A stretch of DNA of 64,000 bases, taken from Alteromonas oceanisediminis (GTDB lineage Bacteria; Pseudomonadota; Gammaproteobacteria; Enterobacterales; Alteromonadaceae). Below the pieces are notes generated by a model. It was not told where the DNA came from and did no database searches. It saw nothing but the letters and a program-made list of their open reading frames with translations. The stretch lies in assembly GCF_018474025.1 (NCBI RefSeq), contig NZ_JAHCTA010000010.1:62001-126000 (forward strand), given 5' to 3'. Shown here piece by piece: positions 10,699 through 19,718 of this stretch. How positions within the stretch are numbered: the first letter of the stretch is position 1; every line of letters begins with the position of its first letter. Both the position numbers and the translations under genes were made by a program.

Positions 10699-11447
10699 AA
10701 TCTAAAATAGGGCTAACACTAGCCGCTATCGCTCTGTTTCTCATATTTTTGGTCGCCTATCTACCTGCCAACCAAGTTTTAGGGCGTATCACGTTGCCGA
10801 GCAATTTGCACATTGCTGGCGTAAGCGGCACGCTGTGGAGTGGTAACGCAACGCGTGTCACGGTGAATGGCTTGCCAATAAAACGAGTTGAATGGCAACT
10901 CAGAGCAATACCGCTTTTGTGGGGAACCGTTATGCTAGATGTGAGCGCGGGAAATAATCGCGCGGTTGACGAAATATCGTTTGAGGGTGAGATAACCACT
11001 CGTCTCACCGACACGTCTAACATTAGCAGCGACGACTTCATTATTTTTCTGCCCACCGACCAAGTATTGGCAAATGTTGCGCTACCACTACCGGTTATTG
11101 CTGGGGGGCGTTTTCGCGTGATTGTTGACGAACTGGATTTTGACCAGCAGTGCCAGTCGCTGGTCGCGTATGGGGAATGGCTAAATGCCAGCGTAGCAGG
11201 AACACAAGGCCCCATCGATTTAGGTACATTTAGTGCGCTGCTCGGATGCGAAGATAATGCAATTGTTGCTACGGTGGAAGAACCTAATCGGTTGGGACTA
11301 ACACTTCGCGCGACCATGGCGGGCCTACGCAATATCCGTGTAACAGGTCAGTTTAAGCCTGATCCAGAACTACCTGAAGAAGTCCATCAAGCAGCGCGTT
11401 TCTTCGGTCAACCTGACGCGCAAGGGTATTTTCCGATTAAGTTATAA
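10695..11447 (+). CDS. gspN: Type II secretion system protein GspN
   Basis: The last gene of the secretion operon. The 250-residue protein has an N-terminal hydrophobic segment (about residues 6-25) and a periplasmic beta-rich body with the GspN-type GVSGTLWSG motif near residue 45. GspN is present only in some type II systems and its exact role is unsettled. The 3' end overlaps the convergent yjjX by 11 bases, so there is no room for an ordinary terminator between them. Confidence 0.9.
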   Translation: MKSKIGLTLAAIALFLIFLVAYLPANQVLGRITLPSNLHIAGVSGTLWSGNATRVTVNGLPIKRVEWQLRAIPLLWGTVMLDVSAGNNRAVDEISFEGEITTRLTDTSNISSDDFIIFLPTDQVLANVALPLPVIAGGRFRVIVDELDFDQQCQSLVAYGEWLNASVAGTQGPIDLGTFSALLGCEDNAIVATVEEPNRLGLTLRATMAGLRNIRVTGQFKPDPELPEEVHQAARFFGQPDAQGYFPIKL

Positions 11448-11970
11448 ACTCGAAGCGTGACATTGCCATGAGCGTCGCAAGCTCGTAAACGCTGGTGCGG
11501 CTCGCTAGCCCTCGGGTCAGTAAGCCTATAGCGCCGCCTTTTTGTTTAATGTTGTGAGTACGATAAACACGGTCCATCACATCACCCAGTTCTTCACCAG
11601 CCTCTAAGGCGGTAAAGACAGGCTCTGGTATCGCTAGATTACCGCTGCGTCCGACAGCTAACTGACCGTTGTGATGGATTGCCACATAGGCAAAGGTTGC
11701 TGGGCCGTCTTCAAATCTGGCCACCCCGCCTTCGTAAGCTAGTGTCCAAGCATAGTGCTTGTCGGACTCCACTTGTAAATCAAGGCAGTGCTTCACTCGG
11801 TTCACCGCGCCAAGGCGGGTTTCCGCTTCGCTCATGGGCTGGTCTGCGACACCTGATGCCACTGAAACCCCCTGAGCCACAACGTGGCGATCCGCAAACC
11901 ACTGGCTGATAGCACGCTGCGCAGCCGAGACTTTGACTGGATTCGTTGATCCGACCTGAATTGATAACAT
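11437..11970 (-). CDS. yjjX: Inosine/xanthosine triphosphatase (YjjX family)
   Basis: Predicted house-cleaning NTPase that hydrolyses ITP and XTP, keeping deaminated purines out of nucleic acids. The 177-residue protein opens with the family motif VGSTNPVKVSA and contains GVSVASGVADQPMSEAET and the closing KGGAIGLLTRGLASRTSVYE. It lies four bases downstream of yrfG, with which it probably forms an operon devoted to purine nucleotide clean-up. Confidence 0.92.
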   Translation of the reverse strand: MLSIQVGSTNPVKVSAAQRAISQWFADRHVVAQGVSVASGVADQPMSEAETRLGAVNRVKHCLDLQVESDKHYAWTLAYEGGVARFEDGPATFAYVAIHHNGQLAVGRSGNLAIPEPVFTALEAGEELGDVMDRVYRTHNIKQKGGAIGLLTRGLASRTSVYELATLMAMSRFEFIT

Positions 11971-11974
11971 GCTG

Positions 11975-12664
11975 TTAGGCCTTTGCCATTACCGGATTAT
12001 TTCGGATCTCATCGAGTAAATGTCGATAATCACTCACCGCCGGATATTCCGTGATGGTGCGAATAGGTAGTTGGCTATCTGGGTTTGCAACTGCGAGTAA
12101 ATGCGCAATGCCAAAAGTTTTAGCGCTTGTTAAAATAGGCAAGCTGTCGTCTACAAACAGCGTTCTGGCCGGGTCAAACTTGATATCCGCGTGCAGTGCC
12201 TGCCACAGTTGCTGTGACTCTTTGGTCACGCCGTACTGGTGGGTGGAGATTAATCGGTCAATGTGACTATCCAATTGTGTGTGCTCAACCTTTAGCGACA
12301 GACTGTTAGGATGCGCGTTAGTCAGTAGAATAACGTCGCGACCACTATCGTGCAGCGCATCCAAAAAGGGGATCGTATCCTGTCGCATCGCAATCAGATG
12401 CTGCACTTCGCGCTTCGCCGCCATGATATCCATGTCTAACTGCTCTGCCCAATAATCTAGGCAATACCAGTCGATGGTGCCCATCACACGTTCATAATGT
12501 GCGTGCATCTGCGAACGACAGTCTTCAACACTTCGGCCGGTCTTTTCGGCAAGCTTCACCGGTAAATGATCTATCCAAAAATGGTTGTCAAAATGTAAGT
12601 CGAGTAGCGTACCGTCCATATCAAGCAAGACGGTGTCGATATTTTTCCAAGGCAGAAATGGCAA
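11975..12664 (-). CDS. yrfG: GMP/IMP nucleotidase YrfG (HAD family)
   Basis: A HAD-superfamily 5'-nucleotidase expected to act on purine mononucleotides. HAD motif I is DMDGTLLDLHFDN (about residues 15-27), motif II is LLTNAHP (about 114-120), and the acidic motif IV is FVDDSLPI. The 229-residue length matches YrfG. It is divergent from nudE, the same neighbourhood seen in enteric bacteria, which supports the assignment. Confidence 0.9.
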   Translation of the reverse strand: MPFLPWKNIDTVLLDMDGTLLDLHFDNHFWIDHLPVKLAEKTGRSVEDCRSQMHAHYERVMGTIDWYCLDYWAEQLDMDIMAAKREVQHLIAMRQDTIPFLDALHDSGRDVILLTNAHPNSLSLKVEHTQLDSHIDRLISTHQYGVTKESQQLWQALHADIKFDPARTLFVDDSLPILTSAKTFGIAHLLAVANPDSQLPIRTITEYPAVSDYRHLLDEIRNNPVMAKA

Positions 12665-12775
12665 GCGGATTTCCTTCTTTTGCAGTAAGCTTGTGGCTTG
12701 AAAGCGAATACTTTACGATCACTTAGCACTAAAAAGCGGTATAACAAACTATGTACAGTGTAGCCGGTTCAATAC

Positions 12776-13339
12776 ATGAGTAAAATAGACCCGAACAAGC
12801 AATTGCCGATTATTCATCAGCGCGAAATTGTTGCCACGAGTCACTTTTTCAAAGTGGAACGAGTTGATTTAGAGTTTTCCAATGGCGCAACACGGCAATT
12901 TGAACGAATGGCAGGCAAGGGCCGTGGTGCAGTAATGATAGTGCCATTGCTGAATAAAGACACGATGCTGCTTATCCGTGAGTACGCAGCAGGAACTCAC
13001 TCATACCAATTAGGCTTTCCGAAAGGCCTGATAGACGCTGGGGAAACACCACTCGAAGCCGCCAATAGAGAACTTCAGGAAGAGGTCGGCTATGCTGCAC
13101 GCACGTTGCATGATATCCATACGGTTGGCATGGCACCAACGTTTTTCAATGCGCATATGAATATCGTGATTGCTCAGGATTTATATCCCCAATCACTGGA
13201 AGGCGATGAACCTGAGCCATTGGAGGTGGTCGAATGGCCGATAGCTGAAGCGGACGAGCTACTTTTGCGATCAGACTTTGTCGAAGCGCGTGGCATCGCA
13301 GCACTCTTTCTTTTACAACGGTGGTTAAAGGACCAATAA
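12776..13339 (+). CDS. nudE: ADP compounds hydrolase NudE (Nudix)
   Basis: Nudix hydrolase that cleaves ADP-linked compounds such as Ap3A, ADP-ribose and NADH. A complete Nudix box is visible at about residues 82-104 (GLIDAGETPLEAANRELQEE followed by VGY), matching GX5EX7REUXEEXGU. The protein has 187 residues. It is followed two bases later by cysQ, so the two are probably co-transcribed; both act on small nucleotide metabolites. Confidence 0.93.
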   Translation: MSKIDPNKQLPIIHQREIVATSHFFKVERVDLEFSNGATRQFERMAGKGRGAVMIVPLLNKDTMLLIREYAAGTHSYQLGFPKGLIDAGETPLEAANRELQEEVGYAARTLHDIHTVGMAPTFFNAHMNIVIAQDLYPQSLEGDEPEPLEVVEWPIAEADELLLRSDFVEARGIAALFLLQRWLKDQ

Positions 13340-13341
13340 AC

Positions 13342-14163
13342 ATGGATAAATACAGTACGCAGCAACTTCTCGACCTCGCGATTGACGCCGCCAAAGCCGC
13401 TGGGGATGCGATACTGGAAATCTATGATTCAGGGGACTACAAAAGCTACGAAAAAGCCGATGAATCTCCGGTGACGAGCGCAGACTATCGCGCGAATGAA
13501 ATCATTACCGCGCGCTTGAAGGACGCTACGCCTGATATTCCGATCATGTCCGAAGAGTCAACGCTGGAAAATCTCGCAGACCGCGTACACTGGCCCCGAT
13601 ATTGGTTGATTGATCCGATTGACGGTACGCAGGAATTTATCGCACGCAGTGGCGATTTTGCCGTTAACATCGCATTGATTGAAAACAACCAGCCAGCCAT
13701 TGGGGTCATTTACTGGCCGCCCGGGCAATCACTTTATTATGCTTCTGCCGGAAAGGGTGCCTTCAAACGCAGCCCTGAGGGCGAGCAACAGATCCATGTG
13801 CGCAAGCTCGATGAGCCAGATGATAGCGTTGTGATCATTGCCATCAGTCGCCGCCAATCACGTGACAAAGTATTGTCGCGTATGAATGAAGAGCGCACCT
13901 ATCAAACACTTCCATTAGGTAGTTGCTCATTAAAATCCTGTTTTATTGCCGAAGGCAAAGCTGACGTTTTCATGCGCTTGGGCGTCACAGGAGAATGGGA
14001 TACTGGCGCTTCACAGTGCATCGTCAGTGAAGCGGGTGGCCAGATATTGAGTGCCACATTTGAGCCTTTGACATATAACCTGCGTAAAACCTTAGATAAC
14101 CCCGATTTTGTGGTGCTGGGTGATGACCGTGTCAATTGGCGCGATGTTGTTCAGTACCGTTAA
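13342..14163 (+). CDS. cysQ: 3'(2'),5'-bisphosphate nucleotidase CysQ
   Basis: Removes the 3'-phosphate from PAP, the by-product of sulfate assimilation. Metal-binding motifs of the inositol monophosphatase fold are present: EES (about residue 70), DPIDGTQEF (about 91-99) and GEWDTGASQCIVSEAGG near residue 220. An in-frame GTG at 13321 exists, but the ATG at 13342, two bases after the nudE stop, gives the normal N-terminus (MDKYSTQQLL) and 273 residues. Confidence 0.93.
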   Translation: MDKYSTQQLLDLAIDAAKAAGDAILEIYDSGDYKSYEKADESPVTSADYRANEIITARLKDATPDIPIMSEESTLENLADRVHWPRYWLIDPIDGTQEFIARSGDFAVNIALIENNQPAIGVIYWPPGQSLYYASAGKGAFKRSPEGEQQIHVRKLDEPDDSVVIIAISRRQSRDKVLSRMNEERTYQTLPLGSCSLKSCFIAEGKADVFMRLGVTGEWDTGASQCIVSEAGGQILSATFEPLTYNLRKTLDNPDFVVLGDDRVNWRDVVQYR

Positions 14164-14182
14164 CCCACTAGGAGCCGCCGCA

Positions 14183-14749
14183 ATGCGCTTGTTTGCCACT
14201 TTTTTGGTTTTAGTTTCTTTTCATGCAAATGCCGATTGGCGCTTAGACCCGCAACGCAGCGCCTTGCATTTTGTTTCCACAAAGAATGTGCATATTGCTG
14301 AGACACATTCTTTTGATGAGTTCAGCGGCAAGCTCAATAATAAAGGTGAGTTAACGGTGTCGATTAATGTGGCGTCGGTTAACACTTTGATAGATATTCG
14401 TAACACCCGTATGCGAGACATGTTATTCAACGTGTCCGATTTTGCCACTGCAGAATTTATGACGGCTTTGCCTGCAGACGTCATGGCGATGGCAACCGGC
14501 GATGCGCGGATGCTGACCATTACTGGTTCACTGACGTTGCATGGCAAAACAGTTGAAATGCCTGTGACAGTGCATGTGACAAAACTCATCGACAATACGT
14601 TTAGTGCCGTAACAGTAAAACCGATACTGGTTGATGCTCGTCAGTTTGATTTAGAGACAGGTGTCGATGCTTTACAAGCGATTGCTGCATTAAATAATAT
14701 TAGTCATACCGTTCCTGTCAGCTTTGCGGTGACCTTTGCGCCTCAATAA
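14183..14749 (+). CDS. YceI family secreted protein
   Basis: A YceI-like lipocalin-fold protein, probably periplasmic. The ATG at 14183 follows AGGAG (14170-14174) at good distance and begins a signal peptide ending near ANADWRLD. The mature protein shows the family features: WRLDPQRSALHFVSTKN at the start, LTVSINVASVNTL in the middle, and LTITGSLTLHGKTVEMPVTV. Family members bind isoprenoid-like ligands, but the ligand here is unknown. It has 188 residues. Confidence 0.88.
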   Translation: MRLFATFLVLVSFHANADWRLDPQRSALHFVSTKNVHIAETHSFDEFSGKLNNKGELTVSINVASVNTLIDIRNTRMRDMLFNVSDFATAEFMTALPADVMAMATGDARMLTITGSLTLHGKTVEMPVTVHVTKLIDNTFSAVTVKPILVDARQFDLETGVDALQAIAALNNISHTVPVSFAVTFAPQ

Positions 14750-14836
14750 TCAGCGTCGCAAGCTAACATGATCTTTAAGGGCCTATGTGGTTTTCCCATT
14801 ACCCCAATGCGCGGTGGCACAATTGACTTTTCTATT

Positions 14837-15102
14837 GGGGCCTGTTCACCCTTCATATTGTACAACGCTGGAGTCTGATTCTTTCATCAGCGAGGAATGA
14901 GGAGCATGGTTTGGTTATTCCAAATTAGCGACAAGTGACGAAGTTGATGAAAGAATCAGGCCCAGCCCATGGGTCGAGTCCCAATAATCCACACTTTTTG
15001 TTGTGAATCCCTCATTTAGAGTGACTAAATTTCGGCATTCACGCCTCAATTGTGAAATATTGGGCGCTCGACGTTGCATAATATGAAGGGTCAACAGGCC
15101 CC
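14837..15102 (+). mobile_element. 266-bp MITE-like element with 31-bp terminal inverted repeats
   Basis: The left end (14837-14867) and the right end (15072-15102) are inverted copies matching at 28 of 31 positions and beginning GGGGCCTGTT. The element splits a dapA-like gene. It carries no transposase and is too short for one. Inside are a second inverted repeat (14875-14889 with 14945-14959, 15 bp perfect), a smaller one (atttag/ctaaat near 15014-15030), and an outer pair in the right half (GTCGAGTCCC near 14973 with its near-complement at 15061-15072). No clear target duplication is visible; a 2-bp GG duplication is possible. Exact ends may be off by a few bases. Confidence 0.82.
14868..14963 (+). 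repeat. 96-bp core repeat, copy 1
   Basis: This segment matches 28974-29069 in the same orientation over 96 bases with five mismatches. It is bounded by the inverted pair CTGATTCTTTCATCA (14875-14889) and its complement (14945-14959), so the transcript can form a long hairpin. Here it is part of the larger inserted element. Confidence 0.93.
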
Positions 15103-15889
15103 GGCCAAAATCCGCGAGCATTTAGATCACAGCGGGCTGGATTCCATTGGCGTGCTTGGCAGCACAGGCAGCTTTGCTTATTTGAGTGAACAACAGCGCA
15201 TCGATGTGATGGCGTGTTGGAGCGAGCTGAAAACCCCTTGGATAGCCGGCATCAGTGCCACAACCACAACGGGCGCCGTTCGATTAGCACATGCTGCTGA
15301 GAAAAATGGCGCGCAAGGCGTTATCGTGAACGCATTTTCTTATGTGGGGCTGCGTGATGAGGAACAAAGAAACTACTTTCTTAATATTGCGGATTCAAGC
15401 CCCCTGCCAGTGTGTGTTTATGACAATCCGGTCACCACAGGACTGGCGTTGAGCGATGAATTGATTCATGCACTTTCTCTGCACGAAAATATTCACGCCG
15501 TTAAAGTGTTTGCACAGAAAGATAACCGAATACAGCAAGAGCGGCTCGGTAAGTTAGCTATCGAACCCGGTTATGCGGTGGACGCACGTTGTTGTGAAGC
15601 CATGATCAGTGGCGGTAGCGCGTGGTACTCAACCTTAGCTGGCACGCTACCAGAACGTGTAGTGCCGATTATGGCGGCGGTTAAGGCGGGAGATTTTGAC
15701 CGGGCACGCGAATTGAACCGTGACAATCAGCCGTTGTACGATGCTATGCGCAGCCATTCAGGCTATCGGATGATGCATGCGTTGGCCAAGCAACGGCAGT
15801 GGGCTTGCGAACTTCCCGCGCCGCTAACATTGCCGGCGGACATTCCCGATTTAACCCCCTACCTACCGAAAAGTTAGTATTGAGTGATG

Positions 15890-16105
15890 TTAAGAGGAGC
15901 CATCTGCAGCGATAAGCGTGATGCTCTCGTGCAGCTCTGAATATTCGATGTAGACTTCGCCAGCCTTGAGTTTAGTGAGCAATTGAGTCACTTTTTCTTC
16001 AAAACTCACTTCCTCTTCGCCGTAATCAGTACCCTCACGAAGCACAATACTTTCAGCGATATTGCGCAGCGTTTCAGAATCAAGTTCGTCAATCGGGACA
16101 ATCAC
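15890..16105 (-). CDS. yheU: YheU family protein
   Basis: A small acidic protein of unknown function (UPF0270/YheU family), 71 residues. The GTG at 16105 overlaps the yheT stop in a GTGA tetranucleotide and gives the family N-terminus IVPIDELDSETLRNIAESIV. GAGAGG lies upstream within yheT. A longer in-frame reading exists upstream but is not conserved-looking. It is the last gene of the yheS-TIGR02444-yheT-yheU run. Confidence 0.9.
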   Translation of the reverse strand: MIVPIDELDSETLRNIAESIVLREGTDYGEEEVSFEEKVTQLLTKLKAGEVYIEYSELHESITLIAADGSS

Positions 16106-17124
16106 GAATGGGCCTCTCTTTGTTGATCGAGGTAGGAGGCCACGCGTTGATGAAACCAAATAACCGGGCGCCAAGGTGTACCTTGCATAAAGCCTACATG
16201 GCCACCGTATTCGCTCAACTCTACCGTGACGCTGCTACTGAGATCACTTGGCTCGGGAATGACCTGTTCATTCATGAAGGGATCGTCCTTGGCATGCAGT
16301 ACTAGCGTTGGCGTTCTAATGGCGCTGAGAAAATAAAAGCCACTGCATTTTTCGTAATAATCCACCGCATCCTCGAACCCGTGCAATGGCGCAGTGACTA
16401 GTTCGTCAAACTGTCGAAAGGATGTTATGTCTTTAACATGCGCTTCGGTGATGGGTAATACGCGAGAGTAATCGATGCGTTGCATTTTTTTCAGCAGGGT
16501 GCGCTTCATGCTCGCTAGCAAATAGCGCTGATAGACACGAGAAAATCCCTGCTGCATGCTGGAGGCACATTCTGCCAGCTTGAGCGGTGCAGACACCACG
16601 CACGCGGCTTGCAACCACTTCTGCTTCGGTTGTTCGCCCAATAACTTCAGCAACACATTGCCGCCCAGCGAGAAGCCCAAGCCTATCATCAGTTGCTCGC
16701 CAAATTGCGCACGCAATCGTTCTAAAATAAAGGTGGCATCCAGAGTGTCTCCAGAGTGATAGGTTTTGGTGGTGTTATTGACACTGCCACTACAACCGCG
16801 AAAATGCATTAAAACCACACGCCATCCCTGCGTATACAAAAAAGCCATGATGTCATTGGCGTAATGTGAACGAATGGAGCCTTCTAAACCGTGAAAAATG
16901 ACGACGATACCTTTACACGGCTCAGGTTCAGCAGACCATGCAAGATCAACAAAGTCATTGTCCGGTGTTTCAACGCGTTGTTCAGTGAACGTTAGGGGTT
17001 GTCGGCGCTGAAAAAAGCGAGGCCAGATGGTTTGCACATGACGATTCTTGGCCCATGCCGACGGCGTAAACTCACTGCGTAATACTTTGCCATGCGCCTG
17101 GCTGTGTTTGTCTATTCCCTTCAC
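16102..17124 (-). CDS. yheT: YheT family alpha/beta hydrolase
   Basis: A predicted cytoplasmic esterase or hydrolase. Visible features are the oxyanion region HGLEGS (about residue 78), the nucleophile elbow GFSLGGN (about 149), the acid in HAKDDPF, and the late His in YGGHVGF. The 340-residue length and the N-terminal segment RHVQTIWPRFF are typical. The start is GTG at 17124, overlapping the stop of the preceding gene as GTGA. The physiological substrate is unknown. Confidence 0.9.
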   Translation of the reverse strand: MKGIDKHSQAHGKVLRSEFTPSAWAKNRHVQTIWPRFFQRRQPLTFTEQRVETPDNDFVDLAWSAEPEPCKGIVVIFHGLEGSIRSHYANDIMAFLYTQGWRVVLMHFRGCSGSVNNTTKTYHSGDTLDATFILERLRAQFGEQLMIGLGFSLGGNVLLKLLGEQPKQKWLQAACVVSAPLKLAECASSMQQGFSRVYQRYLLASMKRTLLKKMQRIDYSRVLPITEAHVKDITSFRQFDELVTAPLHGFEDAVDYYEKCSGFYFLSAIRTPTLVLHAKDDPFMNEQVIPEPSDLSSSVTVELSEYGGHVGFMQGTPWRPVIWFHQRVASYLDQQREAHS

Positions 17125-17615
17125 TGCTGTTGAATACTCTCTATTTGCGCCCGAAGGGCAGTGATCTGCTCATCAGGCACAGATTTCCACGTTAAATAAT
17201 CGGTCAATGCATGAGGCGGTTTCACGTTAGCCTCACAGACACGGTATTTCACAGCGTTCGTCGTCTGATTTAGATAATCAATGATGATACCGTGTTGTTG
17301 CTTTTCAAGCTCAAGCTCTTCACTTAACAGCGCTTGGTAGCGTGTCGGTTGTGTTTCCTTGGCTGTTCTTCTCGCCGCTCGATGGCGCGCTAATTGCTGC
17401 TCAGACGCGTTAATCGCCTCAGCGAGGTGCGAAAAGCATTGGTCATTGAACACAAAGCCTTGTGTATCAAGATAATCAAACAACAAACAGAGATTGATAT
17501 TGATACCATAACAATCTTGCAACGCAATCAATCGCTTGGCAACTGTGCCTTTATCGTATTGTTGAAGTGCGTGCTGCCATGCAGCTCCACCCTCCACATG
17601 TACAGACGCTGACAT
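17121..17615 (-). CDS. TIGR02444/DUF2390 family protein
   Basis: A 164-residue helical, probably cytoplasmic protein. The segment NINLCLLFDYLDTQGF and its place between the yheS-type ABC-F gene and yheT match the TIGR02444 family of unknown function. The ATG at 17615 was chosen because it lies one base past the end of the upstream gene and gives a family-like N-terminus; an extended reading further upstream would run inside yheS. The basis is the family pattern and context. Confidence 0.75.
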   Translation of the reverse strand: MSASVHVEGGAAWQHALQQYDKGTVAKRLIALQDCYGININLCLLFDYLDTQGFVFNDQCFSHLAEAINASEQQLARHRAARRTAKETQPTRYQALLSEELELEKQQHGIIIDYLNQTTNAVKYRVCEANVKPPHALTDYLTWKSVPDEQITALRAQIESIQQQ

Positions 17616-17616
17616 A

Positions 17617-19542
17617 CTAGCGGTTACCGCTGACGGTGTGCTCAAATTCACTCTGCATAACCTCAAGCGCTTCCTGTGCCTCCATCCACGAAGACTCGTG
17701 CTGACTAAGTAATTGCTCACTTTCCTTTTGTTGATTGAGTAAGTCTTTTAACTCTGCTTTGCGCTCTTCGGTGTAGAGATCCATGTCTGCTAACTTTTCT
17801 TGCAGCGCCGAAAGACGATTCGATGCGCTCTCCATTCCTTTTTCGGCTTTTGCGATGCTCATCCGGACCTCACTGGTCTTTTGCCTGAATTCGGCTTCGA
17901 GTCGCTTAATTACTTTTCGGTCCAGTGTTGGCTTTACGGGATCAACACCACTTTGTTCAGCCTGCTTTTCTGAATCAAGCAACCATTGCCGATAATCTTC
18001 CAAATCTCCATTGAATGGCGCTACTGCTCCACTGTCCACCAGATAGAAATCCTCACATACTGATGTCAGCAGGTAACGGTCATGCGATACCAAAATCATA
18101 GCCCCCTCAAAACCTTGTAAGGCGAGGTTGAGCGCTTGACGCATATCTAAATCAAGGTGATTGGTAGGTTCATCCAATAGCAAGATATTGGGTCGCTGGT
18201 ACACAATCATGGCCAGCACCAGGCGTGCCTTTTCGCCACCTGAAAAAGGCGCAACAGGCTTCAGTGCCGAGTCACCCTGAAAGTTAAATCCGCCTAAAAA
18301 GTCTCGTAAAGACTGTTCCGTGGCGCGCGGATCCAAGCGCTGCAAATGTGTGAGTGCAGAAGCCTCTAAATCGAGATATTCCAATTGATGCTGAGCAAAA
18401 TAACCTACGTTAAGTCCCGCGCTGATGTCATATCGTCCGCTCATGGGCTTTTTTTCACCCGCCAGCAATTTGATCAATGTTGACTTACCGGCTCCATTTC
18501 GCCCGAGTAGTCCTATTCTACTGCCCGGCACGAGATTCAACTTTACCTGATCTAACACCACCGTGGTGTCATAGCCCACCGTCACGTTTTCCATACTCAC
18601 CAGTGGATTAGGCAATTTATCCGGTGCATCGAACGCAAACGAGAAAGGCGAGTCCGCATGCGCCAACACTAATGTCTCCATGCGCTCTAATTGCTTGATC
18701 CGGCTTTGCGCCTGTTTCGCTTTAGACGCTTTTGCCTTAAAGCGATCTATAAATGATTGTAGGTGTTGGCGTTTCTCTTGTTGCTTTTGATATTCAAGGT
18801 TCTGTAAACGTTGACGCTCCGCCTTTTGTTTCTCATAAGCACTGTAGTTGCCGGTGTACGTGTACAACTGCTGCTGTTCAACACTTAAAATCCTGTCTAC
18901 ACTACTGTCGATAAACGCTTTGTCATGTGAAATCAGTAACAGGGTGCCTTCATAGCGTTGGATCCATTTTTCCAACCAAATAACAGCATCTAAATCAAGA
19001 TGGTTAGTCGGTTCATCCAGCAGAAGAAGGTCTGAAGGGCAAAGCAGCGCCTGCGCGAGATTCAGGCGCATTTGCCATCCGCCGGAAAACGCACTAACCG
19101 GCTGCGTTAATTGCTCCTGAGAAAAGCCTAATCCCGCCAGAATAGTGCTGGCTCTTGCGTCTATGGTGTAGGCACCTGCTTCTTCCAATTTGGCGTGGAG
19201 TTCAGCAATGCGTTTACCGTCGACAAGAGCCATTCCCTCGGCTTCACGCAACGCGTGCTGAATTGCGCGAAGATGTTTGTCGCCATCTATGACATACTCA
19301 AGCGCTGGTTTTGCACTCATCGCCACTTCCTGCGCGACCGACACTATTTGCCATTGCTTGGGTAAATAAAGCTCACCAGATTCAACCGTTAACTCACCCC
19401 GCAGTAAAGCAAACAGGCTTGACTTTCCACAGCCGTTTGCGCCGATCAGAGCCACTTTTTGTTTCGGCGAAATTTCTGCGCTGACAGTGTCTAGCAACAT
19501 TTTCGTGCCACGCATTAGGGACACGTCTGTGATTTTTATCAT
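17617..19542 (-). CDS. yheS: ABC-F family ATPase YheS
   Basis: A soluble protein with two ATP-binding cassettes and no membrane segments, of the ribosome-associated ABC-F class. Cassette 1 has Walker A GANGCGKSS, signature FSGGWQM and Walker B LLLLDEPTNHLD; cassette 2 has GRNGAGKST, FSGGEKA and LLLDEPTNHLD. The charged linker between them (about residues 240-300) and a C-terminal coiled coil (about 560-630) are typical. The ATG at 19542 (MIKITDVSLMRG) gives 641 residues; an upstream extension to 19602 is not needed. Confidence 0.95.
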   Translation of the reverse strand: MIKITDVSLMRGTKMLLDTVSAEISPKQKVALIGANGCGKSSLFALLRGELTVESGELYLPKQWQIVSVAQEVAMSAKPALEYVIDGDKHLRAIQHALREAEGMALVDGKRIAELHAKLEEAGAYTIDARASTILAGLGFSQEQLTQPVSAFSGGWQMRLNLAQALLCPSDLLLLDEPTNHLDLDAVIWLEKWIQRYEGTLLLISHDKAFIDSSVDRILSVEQQQLYTYTGNYSAYEKQKAERQRLQNLEYQKQQEKRQHLQSFIDRFKAKASKAKQAQSRIKQLERMETLVLAHADSPFSFAFDAPDKLPNPLVSMENVTVGYDTTVVLDQVKLNLVPGSRIGLLGRNGAGKSTLIKLLAGEKKPMSGRYDISAGLNVGYFAQHQLEYLDLEASALTHLQRLDPRATEQSLRDFLGGFNFQGDSALKPVAPFSGGEKARLVLAMIVYQRPNILLLDEPTNHLDLDMRQALNLALQGFEGAMILVSHDRYLLTSVCEDFYLVDSGAVAPFNGDLEDYRQWLLDSEKQAEQSGVDPVKPTLDRKVIKRLEAEFRQKTSEVRMSIAKAEKGMESASNRLSALQEKLADMDLYTEERKAELKDLLNQQKESEQLLSQHESSWMEAQEALEVMQSEFEHTVSGNR

Positions 19543-19718
19543 GAAGGCTCTATAAGTTGGTACGAGGTTAAGCAGTAACACCCTCATGATAGCAAAATTC
19601 ACAGCGATCGTATCTGCCTGATTTGACGTAAAAAGCGTTGTGATCAGTTACAATGACGCGCTAGCGAGATGAATGATTATGTGCAACCAATTCTTATCGA
19701 GGTAAAAATAACACGCTT

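Larger units (their letters stand above)
14768..15877 (+). pseudogene. Dihydrodipicolinate synthase-family gene interrupted by an inverted-repeat element
   Basis: The gene begins at ATG 14768 with a normal DapA-type N-terminus (GLCGFPITPM, then GTID). At about 14837 it runs into an inserted element and meets TGA at 14876-14878 after 36 codons. After the element the same family resumes in frame from about 15103 (AKIREHLDHSG, GVLGSTGSFAY) and continues to TAA at 15877. Removing the insert, with a few bases of uncertainty, would restore a reading frame of about 290 codons, the usual family length. The lysine-region segment is HAVKVFAQK and the Tyr-loop region is VCVYDNP, so the substrate may not be that of true DapA. 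A shortened product could start at ATG 15083 inside the element but would lack the first barrel strand. Confidence 0.88.

Noticed and set aside
10757-11332. 191-codon open frame antisense to gspN
   Set aside because: Ser/Thr-rich shadow of the gspN coding strand without a plausible start.
15074-15877. Reading the 267-codon open frame as an intact dihydrodipicolinate synthase-family gene
   Set aside because: Its first codons come from the inserted element; the true N-terminus is upstream at 14768, separated by the insert.
19603-19718. Promoter for yheV with TTGACG and TACAAT
   Set aside because: The two boxes are 20 bases apart, too far for a confident sigma-70 promoter.
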